From contig DAIDTZ010000030.1 of assembly GCA_027456925.1 (NCBI GenBank), forward strand, positions 1 to 11,200: a stretch of 11,200 nucleotides of DNA, in the 5' to 3' direction. Within the stretch, counting starts at the first letter, position 1. The number at the start of each line of letters is the position of its first letter. Below, one piece after another: positions 1-6,141 of this stretch. The translations under genes were made by a program, and so were the position numbers. The notes below the pieces were generated by a model. That model had not been told where the DNA came from. It did not search any database and saw only the letters and a list, made by a program, of their open reading frames with translations. The stretch is from Nitrospirota bacterium. Lineage in GTDB: Bacteria; Nitrospirota; UBA9217.

Positions 1-118
1 GTTTTTCCAGAAAGAGAAAACGCCCGTTCTTCACCTGGACCGTGAGAAGCCAGAACAGGACCACAAAGAGGAAAAAAATGACGATGAATTTTCTATATTT
101 TGAAACAAAACCGGGCAT
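1..118 (-). CDS. mreC: MreC N-terminus (rod shape-determining protein), cut by window edge
   Basis: Only the first 39 codons are in the window; the gene continues past position 1. Reading from the ATG at 118-116, there is a short basic N-terminus (K7, R9, K10), one hydrophobic segment at about residues 11-27, and then a charged stretch entering the periplasm. That is the layout of MreC, a bitopic inner-membrane protein that scaffolds the elongasome and links MreB to MreD, RodA and PBP2. The start lies 16 nt after the mreB stop, with a purine-rich GGGAAAG directly after that stop as a likely ribosome binding site. The mreB-mreC order is strongly conserved in rod-shaped bacteria, so the assignment rests mainly on context plus the single N-terminal membrane helix. 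The fragment is too short for a firm sequence match. Confidence 0.8.
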   Translation of the reverse strand, partial: MPGFVSKYRKFIVIFFLFVVLFWLLTVQVKNGRFLFLEK

Positions 119-134
119 TGTGCGGCTGCTTTCC

Positions 135-1160
135 CTACATCATTACTTGTCTCAGGATTTGCTCGTCATCGAGGACCTTCCCGGCGCCGAGCGCAACGCA
201 GGTCAGGGGGTCTTCGGCGATGATGATGGGAAGCGACGTCTCCTCGCGGAGGAACACGTCCATGCCTTTGAGCAAAGCGCCGCCGCCGGCGAGGACGATC
301 CCTTTATCCACGATGTCGGCCGAGAGCTCCGGCGGGGTGTTTTCGAGGGCCTGCTTGATGCCGTTCAGGATCTGGCTGACCGGCTCGGCGAGCGCCTCGC
401 GTACCTCGTCGTCGTCGAGAATGAGCGTCTTCGGAATTCCGGACACGAGGTCGCGCCCCTTGATCTCCTTGGTCTGCCGGTTCGTGTCCACTTTGTATGC
501 GGAGCCGAGTTCCATCTTGATCGTCTCCGCCATCATTTCGCCGATGAGGAGGTTATACTTGCGCTTGATGTAATTGATGATTGCCTCGTCCATGTTGTCT
601 CCGCCCACGCGGATGGCCTTGCTGTACACCACGCCGTTCATGGAGATGACGGCTATGTCCGTCGTACCGCCGCCGATGTCCACGATCATGTTCCCCGACG
701 GCTCGGCGATCGGCAGGCCCGTCCCGATCGCGGCGGCCACCGGCTCCTCGATCAGGTAGACGGCGCGGCCGCCCGAGGAAATGGCCGCGTCCTTGACGGC
801 GCGCTGCTCCACCTGGGTGATGCCCGAGGGAACGCCGATCACGATGCGCGGCCGCATGAAGGACTTCCGGTTATGGACGCGCTGGATAAAGTACTTCAGC
901 ATTTCGCCGGTGTAGTCGAAGTCCGAAATGACGCCGTCCTTGATGGGGCGGATCGTCTTGATGTCGCCGGGCGTTCGGCCGAGCATACGCTTGGCCTCGG
1001 AACCCACGGCAAGTACTTTCCCGGTTTTTGCGGATATGGCGACGACCGAAGGTTCATTACAGACGATCCCTTTGCCCTTGACGTACACCAGGGTGTTGGC
1101 CGTGCCGAGATCGATGGCCATGTCGTTGGAAAACCAGCCCATGATAGAATTGATAAACAT
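135..1160 (-). CDS. mreB: Rod shape-determining protein MreB (bacterial actin)
   Basis: MreB is an ATP-dependent actin homologue that forms membrane-bound filaments and positions the peptidoglycan elongation machinery. From the chosen ATG the protein has 341 residues, close to the usual 335-350. The actin-fold ATPase motifs are present: phosphate-1 loop DLGTANT (about 17-23), EEP (138-140), phosphate-2 VDIGGGTTD (160-168) and the adenosine-motif AGGGALLKG (291-299). The N-terminus (MFINSIMGWFSND) resembles the membrane-touching N-terminus of E. coli MreB. An in-frame TTG three codons upstream (1169) is possible but sits only 3 nt from the GGAG of the AAAGGAG ribosome site. The ATG at 1160 is 12 nt away and fits the family better. 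mreC follows after 16 nt; the RDD gene lies upstream in the same direction. Confidence 0.97.
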   Translation of the reverse strand: MFINSIMGWFSNDMAIDLGTANTLVYVKGKGIVCNEPSVVAISAKTGKVLAVGSEAKRMLGRTPGDIKTIRPIKDGVISDFDYTGEMLKYFIQRVHNRKSFMRPRIVIGVPSGITQVEQRAVKDAAISSGGRAVYLIEEPVAAAIGTGLPIAEPSGNMIVDIGGGTTDIAVISMNGVVYSKAIRVGGDNMDEAIINYIKRKYNLLIGEMMAETIKMELGSAYKVDTNRQTKEIKGRDLVSGIPKTLILDDDEVREALAEPVSQILNGIKQALENTPPELSADIVDKGIVLAGGGALLKGMDVFLREETSLPIIIAEDPLTCVALGAGKVLDDEQILRQVMM

Positions 1161-1294
1161 CGTATGCAAAAACTCCTTTCAGAAGATGACCCAAAACAAA
1201 GCCGGCCGAACTCTCGCGGTCGATTCCGCAAGCCCGGCGCAGCTGCAAGCGCGATGTGAAGAGATACGTCTCAAACAGAAATGAGCAAGGCGGA

Positions 1295-1774
1295 CTAGTG
1301 CTGTTCGTCTTGCGGTACAGGTGCATCGGGCTGCCCGGCAGGGGGCCGCTCTTCGGGCCTGGTGCCCGCCGTTGCCGCGCCGTTCTGGACCACGATCGTG
1401 CGCGCCAGCATGTCCCCGATCCGCATTCCCCGATCATCGCCGATGGCGACCAGACTTTCCACGCCCAGCGCCAGCGGGCCCAACGCCCATCCCGCATAGG
1501 GCACCAGAAACAGGATATAGGCAACGGCGAAGGGGACATTTCTGATGATCGACTCACGGTAGGCCATCACAGGTCCGGCCTTTTCCGACGAGGCCACGTA
1601 AAGTCCGATGAGCTTTTTCCCGACGCTCCTGCGATCGAGCAGCCCGTCCCGGATCAGAATGTATCCACAGGCGGACAAAAACCCCAGTACATCCGGCAGT
1701 CTGGCCAGACCAATGACCAGCAGGAGATCGACAAAACCTGCGACAGCTCTGGTTGTGCGGTCTGCTTTCTGCAC
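1295..1774 (-). CDS. RDD-family small membrane protein
   Basis: This is a 159-residue protein of the RDD family, inner-membrane proteins named for conserved Arg and Asp residues; their molecular role is mostly unknown and some members affect ion transport. Visible family signatures are R9 with AVAGFVD and D16 in the first helix, D45/D48 followed by VGKKLIGLYV (51-60), YRESIIRN (72-79), and the terminal RIGDMLARTIVV block (118-129). Hydrophobic stretches cover roughly 11-41 and 81-110. The last 30 residues are a Pro/Glu/Asp-rich soluble tail. Translation starts at GTG 1774, preceded by AGGAG with a 5-nt gap. It lies upstream of mreB in the same direction with about 134 nt between them, so cotranscription is possible but not shown. 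No specific substrate can be named. Confidence 0.85.
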   Translation of the reverse strand: MQKADRTTRAVAGFVDLLLVIGLARLPDVLGFLSACGYILIRDGLLDRRSVGKKLIGLYVASSEKAGPVMAYRESIIRNVPFAVAYILFLVPYAGWALGPLALGVESLVAIGDDRGMRIGDMLARTIVVQNGAATAGTRPEERPPAGQPDAPVPQDEQH

Positions 1775-1794
1775 GGAGTCTCCTAATCCTGCGC

Positions 1795-1823
1795 ATACTA
1801 ACAGAATGACGGTGTGATTTCAA
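1795..1823 (-). promoter_or_regulatory. Probable sigma70 promoter of the RDD gene
   Basis: On the minus strand TTGAAA (1823-1818) is separated by exactly 17 nt from TAGTAT (1800-1795). This matches the -35 box at 5/6 and the -10 box at 4/6. Transcription would start near 1788, giving a short leader of about 14 nt that contains the AGGAG at 1784-1780 and ends at the GTG start (1774). Confidence 0.5.
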
Positions 1824-2096
1824 GCCAAAAAAGGTACGAATATGCCGGCCTCTCCGCCCGCGGTCTTGGCGCCTGACGGGACAGGAGGGCAGCTGGACTC
1901 ATCTGCCTCCGGATGGCCTGCTGCCGGAAAAAGAACAAAAGCTTTTTCGCCGGAGAAGGTGTATATTGACCATGGTCTTCCGGGTGAGACGGCCGCATGC
2001 ATGGAGGCGGGCCCGCCCGTCTTGAAGTAATCCACGGGACAGGTGCCGGATATGGATCAAAACGTAAATCCCAAAAATCAGGGGAAGGAGAAAGTC
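1824..2096. other. Gene-free stretch with hairpins between the RDD gene and the zinc-ribbon gene
   Basis: No convincing gene is seen here. An open frame of 62 codons (1842-2030, +) lacks a ribosome site and resembles nothing known to me. The stretch holds an imperfect hairpin at 1924-1953 (CCGG plus AAAAAG arms with a 2-nt bulge), a perfect 12-bp palindrome GGCGGGCCCGCC at 2006-2017, and an inverted pair AGACGG (1987-1992) / CCGTCT (2017-2022) enclosing most of it. These could be leader structure for the downstream plus-strand gene. I find no good promoter for that gene: TATATT at 1962-1967 has no matching -35. Confidence 0.5.
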
Positions 2097-2504
2097 ATGC
2101 TGGAAAAACGTTCGGTGGGTGAGAATGCAGCTGCTTATTGCACCAAGTGCAAGTTGAGCTGCGATCATATCATTGTTGCCATGGCTGCGGACGGCGAGAC
2201 GATTGCCAAGGTAAAATGCAGGACCTGCGGCAGTGCGCACAAATACCGGACTTCCGCTGACATCAAGACGGGCACGGCGTCAAAAAAGAAGGAAGCGGCC
2301 GCAAAAACAGCGGAAGTGCTGTGGGAATCCTGCCTGGCCGAAGCGCGGGGGAAAGAGCGCGCCTATGACATGTCCGGGAAGTACCGCATCGGCGATGTCG
2401 TGCTCCACAACACCTTCGGAAAAGGCGTTGTCCGGAAGACCTATTACAACAAGTGCGACGTGCTCTTTAAGGACAAAGAACGGCTGATGGCTTCGGCGAA
2501 CTGA
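2097..2504 (+). CDS. Small hypothetical protein: zinc ribbon plus C-terminal small beta (Tudor/SH3-like) domain
   Basis: I do not recognise a named family. The 135-residue protein has two parts. Residues 15-51 contain two CxxC knuckles (C15/C18 and C41/C44) spaced as in a zinc ribbon, plus C22, H24 and H48. A Lys/Ala-rich linker (about 56-73) leads to residues 96-133, with the pattern YRIGDVVLH, FGKGVV, CDVLF and a final RLMASAN. That pattern resembles the small beta-barrel modules found, for example, at the C-terminus of PcrA/UvrD helicases, where such a domain contacts RNA polymerase. The resemblance is from memory and unproven. The ATG at 2097 is chosen because AAGGAG sits 6 nt before it; in-frame GTG 2043 and ATG 2052 have poorer ribosome sites. 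A nucleic-acid- or RNA-polymerase-associated role is inference. Confidence 0.75.
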   Translation: MLEKRSVGENAAAYCTKCKLSCDHIIVAMAADGETIAKVKCRTCGSAHKYRTSADIKTGTASKKKEAAAKTAEVLWESCLAEARGKERAYDMSGKYRIGDVVLHNTFGKGVVRKTYYNKCDVLFKDKERLMASAN

Positions 2505-2537
2505 CGCCTTTTTTACCGGAGGTTCCAAAACAGGTTT

Positions 2538-2590
2538 CTCTTCGCGCGCGGAGACCGCCCCTCGCCCGGGGAGAGACTTCTCGCGTCACG
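2538..2590 (+). other. GC-rich hairpin-prone stretch before the methyltransferase gene
   Basis: This part of the 105-nt gap contains CCCC (2558-2561) facing GGGG (2568-2571), a CG-alternating run around 2543-2550, and repeated TCTC/GAGA arms. It shares the 11-mer CCCGGGGAGAG (2565-2575) with the repeat element at 8807-8817 and may be a decayed relative of it. It could fold in the leader of the next gene. No promoter or clear terminator is visible. Confidence 0.35.
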
Positions 2591-2609
2591 ATCCCTTCGT
2601 TGCTGATAC

Positions 2610-3782
2610 ATGGAAAAATCCACCATTCTCATTACCTGCCCCAAGGGCATCCCTCCCTTTTTAGCGCAAGAACTGCGCGCCCTGGGTCAGCCCGTTCTTT
2701 CCGAGCAGATTGCCGGCGTGGAAACAACAGGCACGCTTGACGACACGCTGCTGCTCAATCTGCGGATCCGGACCGGGCACCGCGTCCTTTTTCTGTTCAA
2801 GGAATTTATTGCGACGACTGCGAATGAGCTCTACCAGCGCCTGTCGGAGCTGAGCTGGGAGGACGTTATTCCCGAAGACGGCTATGTCTGCGTGACCTCG
2901 AGCGTTGATACCGCGAGCATCAATGATTCGCGCTTCGCCAACCTTCGGTGCAAGGACGCCATTGTCGACCGGATCAAGAACAAGCGGGGCACACGACCCG
3001 ACTCCGGCCCGGAGCGCGACCGCAGCGTGGTCCACCTGTACTGGAAGGATGACCGTGTTTCGGTGTATCTCGACACTTCCGGGGAGCCCCTCTCCCGCCG
3101 CGGGTACCGGAAGATTCCGCTCAAGGCCCCCATGCAGGAAACGCTCGCAGCAGCTGTCGTGCTTGCGACGGGATGGGACGGCAGCACAAACTTCATGAAT
3201 CCCATGTGCGGCAGCGGCACGATCGCCATCGAAGCCGCCCTGATCGGCCTGAACCGGGCCCCGGGGCTCATGCGCGGCAACTTCGGCTTCATGCACCTCA
3301 AGGGATTCAACGAAGCTCTGTGGAGCAAGCTTCGCGAGCAGGCAAAACAGGAAGCAACAAAACGGCTGCCCGGCAGGATCCTGGCCACGGATATCAGCCC
3401 CGATGCCGTCGAGGCCGCGAAGAAGAACGCAGCAACGGCAGGCGTTGAACAGCTCATCGATTTCAGCGTCTGTAATTTCTCGGATATGCCGCCTCCCGAT
3501 GGCGGGGGCGTTATCGTGTTAAACCCGGAGTATGGAGAGCGGATGGGCGAGGTCGACGAGCTTGCCAAGACCTATGCGGCCATCGGCGACTATTTCAAAC
3601 AGAAATGCAAAGGCTATCGAGGGTATGTTTTTACCGGAAGCCCCGCTCTTGCAAAGCAGGTAAAGCTTAAGCCCGCGAGAAAGGTCCCTTTCTACAACAG
3701 CGGCATCGAGTGCAGGCTGCTTGAATATGATCTTTATGAAGGAAGCAGGAAGATCAAGAAGCCGAAGCTGCCGCCTGTTTGA
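2610..3782 (+). CDS. THUMP-domain class I SAM-dependent RNA methyltransferase (RlmL/YpsC-like)
   Basis: This 390-residue protein matches the stand-alone THUMP plus Rossmann methyltransferase family, related to the N-terminal half of RlmL (23S rRNA m2G2445) and to Bacillus YpsC. The THUMP RNA-binding region spans about 45-155 and ends in LSRRGYR (161-167), followed by the typical APMQETLAAAVVLATGW. The SAM-binding motif is NPMCGSGTIAIEAA (197-210), with ATDISPDAVEAAKKN (259-273) binding the ribose. The catalytic motif IV reads NPEYGER (305-311), where N-PP-Y/F is usual. The C-terminal FTGSPALAKQVKLKPARKVP (341-360) and IECRLLEYDLY are family features. The ATG is fixed by an in-frame TGA at 2604-2606, one codon upstream, but no Shine-Dalgarno sequence precedes it. 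The exact target nucleotide cannot be read from sequence; large-subunit rRNA guanine N2 is likeliest. Confidence 0.9.
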   Translation: MEKSTILITCPKGIPPFLAQELRALGQPVLSEQIAGVETTGTLDDTLLLNLRIRTGHRVLFLFKEFIATTANELYQRLSELSWEDVIPEDGYVCVTSSVDTASINDSRFANLRCKDAIVDRIKNKRGTRPDSGPERDRSVVHLYWKDDRVSVYLDTSGEPLSRRGYRKIPLKAPMQETLAAAVVLATGWDGSTNFMNPMCGSGTIAIEAALIGLNRAPGLMRGNFGFMHLKGFNEALWSKLREQAKQEATKRLPGRILATDISPDAVEAAKKNAATAGVEQLIDFSVCNFSDMPPPDGGGVIVLNPEYGERMGEVDELAKTYAAIGDYFKQKCKGYRGYVFTGSPALAKQVKLKPARKVPFYNSGIECRLLEYDLYEGSRKIKKPKLPPV

Positions 3783-3873
3783 AAGCAGTCCGGCCCGCTC
3801 CATCTGGTTCCCATCGTTCCATTCCACATCCCGCAGCATAGGTGCATCCCCTGAAAATACCCTTCCCGGGTGA

Positions 3874-3902
3874 TTTACTTCGAATTCACGACCCTGTACA
3901 GT
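3874..3902 (+). promoter_or_regulatory. Weak candidate promoter for the FAD oxidoreductase gene
   Basis: TTTACT (3874-3879) and TACAGT (3897-3902) are 17 nt apart, each a 4/6 match to the sigma70 boxes. Transcription from here would give a leader of about 140 nt. The 266-nt gap around it (3783-4048) shows no other gene and no clear terminator for the methyltransferase. Confidence 0.25.
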
Positions 3903-4048
3903 TAAAAACTATTCGTAAGCAATTTTTCTCGACGACTGCTGCCCAAAAGACCGGATAAAGCAGGTCTATCTCCCGGCCGGCATGCCAACGGAGATTGAGA
4001 CGGAAGACGGTTGTGAAGGCTCTATTCTAAGGAAGGGGGGCAAGAGGA

Positions 4049-5290
4049 ATGCGCCACGTGATCATGGGCGGCGGCATCGCCGGCATCTCTGCAGCCGGGG
4101 CCATCCGAAGCAGCGATGCCGCAGCTGAAATCATCATGCTGTCCCCCGAAAGCGTCAAGCCCTATTACCGCCCCATGCTGGCTTCGATCATCGAGAAGGA
4201 CGATGCCGATATTACCCTGAGCGACGATCCCCGGGAAAAATACCGCATCCGGACGCTCCCGGAAAAAGCCGTTGGTCTCGATGTCCGATCGAAAGAAGCA
4301 ATGCTTTCTTCCGGCAGACGGCAGGCTTACGACAAGCTCCTGATCGCCACCGGCCGGACCCCGGTCATTCCCGAAACGATTGCGGGCCTCCGCGGGCCCG
4401 ATGTGTACGCGCTCCGGACCCTGGAAGACGCCCGCGCCATTCAGGCTGCCGCGAAACGCGCAAAGAACGCCGTTGTGTTGGGAGGCGGTATTGCCGGCAT
4501 CAAGGCCGCTGTCGCCCTTACGCGCCGGGGGCTTGCGGTAACCCTCATCGAAAAGCATTCCCGGATACTTTCCGGGAAGCTCGATCAACAGGGATCAGCC
4601 TTCATCGCCGGACTCCTGAAGCGCGCAAACATCGATGTCGTGACCAATCAGCAGGAATATGAAGTGCTGCGGACAGCAGCGACCCTGCAGTCAATACGGC
4701 TTGCTCCCGGCCGAATCATCAACGCCGACGTTATCATCGCGGCGCTCGAATCGAAACCGAACATCGATGCTTTTAAAACCTCCGGCATCAGCATGCACAA
4801 AGGCATCTTGGTCCGGGAAACGCTTGAGACGAACGTCCCCGACGTGTATGCAGCCGGGGACGTGGTGGAGTACCGCGATATCGTTTCCAACAGCATGGTT
4901 GTGAGCGCCCTGTGGGAAAATGCAAAAGAGATGGGCCGGGTGGCGGGAATGAACATGGCCGGTTCACAGGCCAGGTATGACGGCTTCCTTGCAAACAGGT
5001 ACAGCACCGACATTCTGGACGTACCAATCACGGCCCTGGGCCTGGTCGACCCCGAAGACAGCAACTGCGAAGTGTTTGCTGACAGCCGCGCCAACTTCTA
5101 CCGAAAAACGGTGTTCAAAAATGACGTCATGGTCGGCGCGCTGTTCATTAATAATACTACGGAGGACACCGGTGTGTACGCCTATCTTATCAGGAACCGG
5201 ATTCCGCTCGGAAAACTCAAAGCGATGGCTGTTCGCGGAACGCTGGGAGAGAACAAATATGTAAAGCCAGGAACCTTTTCTGTCTCCTGA
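4049..5290 (+). CDS. NAD(P)/FAD-dependent oxidoreductase (Pyr_redox_2 type, NirB/rubredoxin reductase-like)
   Basis: A soluble 413-residue flavoprotein with the two-dinucleotide-domain layout. The FAD-binding GGGIAG is at 7-12, ATGRTP at 100-105, the NAD(P)H-binding GGGIAG at 145-150 followed by an acidic strand end (E168), and the FAD ribityl-contact motif YAAGDV at 267-272. A C-terminal domain (about 310-413) is like that of nitrite reductase NirB flavoprotein halves and rubredoxin/NADH oxidase-type reductases. It has a single cysteine (C340) and no CxxC or CxxxxC, so it is not a disulfide reductase; electrons must pass to a partner protein, an iron-sulfur centre or O2. No partner gene (rubredoxin, ferredoxin, NirB Fe-S domain) adjoins it. 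An AGGAAGGGGGG tract and AGAGGA precede the ATG. It ends 20 nt from a convergent gene. The substrate cannot be assigned. Confidence 0.88.
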   Translation: MRHVIMGGGIAGISAAGAIRSSDAAAEIIMLSPESVKPYYRPMLASIIEKDDADITLSDDPREKYRIRTLPEKAVGLDVRSKEAMLSSGRRQAYDKLLIATGRTPVIPETIAGLRGPDVYALRTLEDARAIQAAAKRAKNAVVLGGGIAGIKAAVALTRRGLAVTLIEKHSRILSGKLDQQGSAFIAGLLKRANIDVVTNQQEYEVLRTAATLQSIRLAPGRIINADVIIAALESKPNIDAFKTSGISMHKGILVRETLETNVPDVYAAGDVVEYRDIVSNSMVVSALWENAKEMGRVAGMNMAGSQARYDGFLANRYSTDILDVPITALGLVDPEDSNCEVFADSRANFYRKTVFKNDVMVGALFINNTTEDTGVYAYLIRNRIPLGKLKAMAVRGTLGENKYVKPGTFSVS

Positions 5291-5310
5291 TGCTTCTTTT
5301 CCAAATCAGA

Positions 5311-6141
5311 TTACCCTGCTTTTTTCAGTACAATACCGGCAAGAATTATAAAAATTACGACATCCGTAACAACATGGGCCATCCACGGAGCAAGCATGCC
5401 TTTGCTTTGCCGCCGCAGCGCTCCCAGCATGATGCCGTAGACGACTGCAATTGCCAGTCCCGCCGCGCCGTTGGGAAATCCCTGGCGATAGTGCAGGGCG
5501 CCAAAGAGCCAGGCCTGAGCAACAAGGGAAACAAGGCCGGGGCCGGCGGCGCTGTCGAGTGCCTGCATGATGACGCCGCGGTAGGCCAGTTCCTCCAGTG
5601 CGGCATTCCCCAGGGAAAAGCCGAGTCCCGCGAGCGGGAAAAGCCAGACAGGCATATCGGGGAAATGTCCGAGATGGATTGTCAGGTCAGGCGTGAGCAC
5701 GCGATACCACGCATAGAGGGCAATGCCGGACATAACGGCGATTGTGAGCGCGAACAGCACGATGGTGCCGGTCACTCGTCCAGGCCGCAGCCATCCCAGG
5801 GAAGTGCGCAGCGCGGGTACGGCAAGAACAACGGCAGCATAACAGAACAGGGGGACGAGCAGGAGATACGGCCAGGTGCGAAGCAACGGCAGAAGATAGG
5901 GAAGAGTAACGAAAAAAACGGAAAAACAGGACAGGTGAAGCGCCTGGAGCTCGCGGGTCACGATGGAAGTGACGACGAGGAGAAGCGATGCCAGCACGGC
6001 CCAAGCCGTGATACGTTCCGACAGGGAAACCGAGGAGAGCAGGACCACGCAGAGGAGCAGAATTCCGCTGCCGGCCCGGGCGGAGCGTACGGGCGGCCGG
6101 ATCAGCCTGAAGTGTCCCTTTCTCCCAAGAACCTCCGTCAT
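5311..6141 (-). CDS. CPBP-family intramembrane glutamic/metallo-endopeptidase (CAAX protease/Abi)
   Basis: A 276-residue polytopic membrane protein with about eight hydrophobic stretches and the three signature motifs of the CPBP (Rce1-like, Pfam Abi) family: EExxxR at 183-188 (ALEELAYRGV), FxxxH at 213-217 (FGALH) and HxxxD at 256-260 (HVVTD). All predicted catalytic residues are present, so the enzyme should be active. Known relatives cleave prenylated proteins, process peptides such as bacteriocins, or have no known substrate. The ATG overlaps the stop of the upstream acyl-CoA synthetase by four bases (ATGA at 6141-6138), which implies one transcript and translational coupling. The start is therefore well supported. 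It ends 20 nt from the convergent oxidoreductase gene with no terminator hairpin visible between them. Its substrate is unknown. Confidence 0.9.
   Translation of the reverse strand: MTEVLGRKGHFRLIRPPVRSARAGSGILLLCVVLLSSVSLSERITAWAVLASLLLVVTSIVTRELQALHLSCFSVFFVTLPYLLPLLRTWPYLLLVPLFCYAAVVLAVPALRTSLGWLRPGRVTGTIVLFALTIAVMSGIALYAWYRVLTPDLTIHLGHFPDMPVWLFPLAGLGFSLGNAALEELAYRGVIMQALDSAAGPGLVSLVAQAWLFGALHYRQGFPNGAAGLAIAVVYGIMLGALRRQSKGMLAPWMAHVVTDVVIFIILAGIVLKKAG

Noticed and set aside
1167..1169. TTG as mreB start
   Set aside because: Only 3 nt from the GGAG site; the ATG at 1160 fits family N-termini better.
42..1259. 405-codon plus-strand open frame opposite mreB
   Set aside because: It lies antisense to an unmistakable mreB; codon-bias shadow with His/Asp/Arg-rich, non-family composition and no ribosome site.
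1842..2030. 62-codon open frame in the gap before the zinc-ribbon gene
   Set aside because: No ribosome site, Pro/Ala/Gly-rich composition, no resemblance to a known protein.
2495..2514. GGCG/CGCC hairpin with six T's at the end of the zinc-ribbon gene
   Set aside because: Stem of only 4 bp that includes the stop codon in its loop; too weak to call a terminator.
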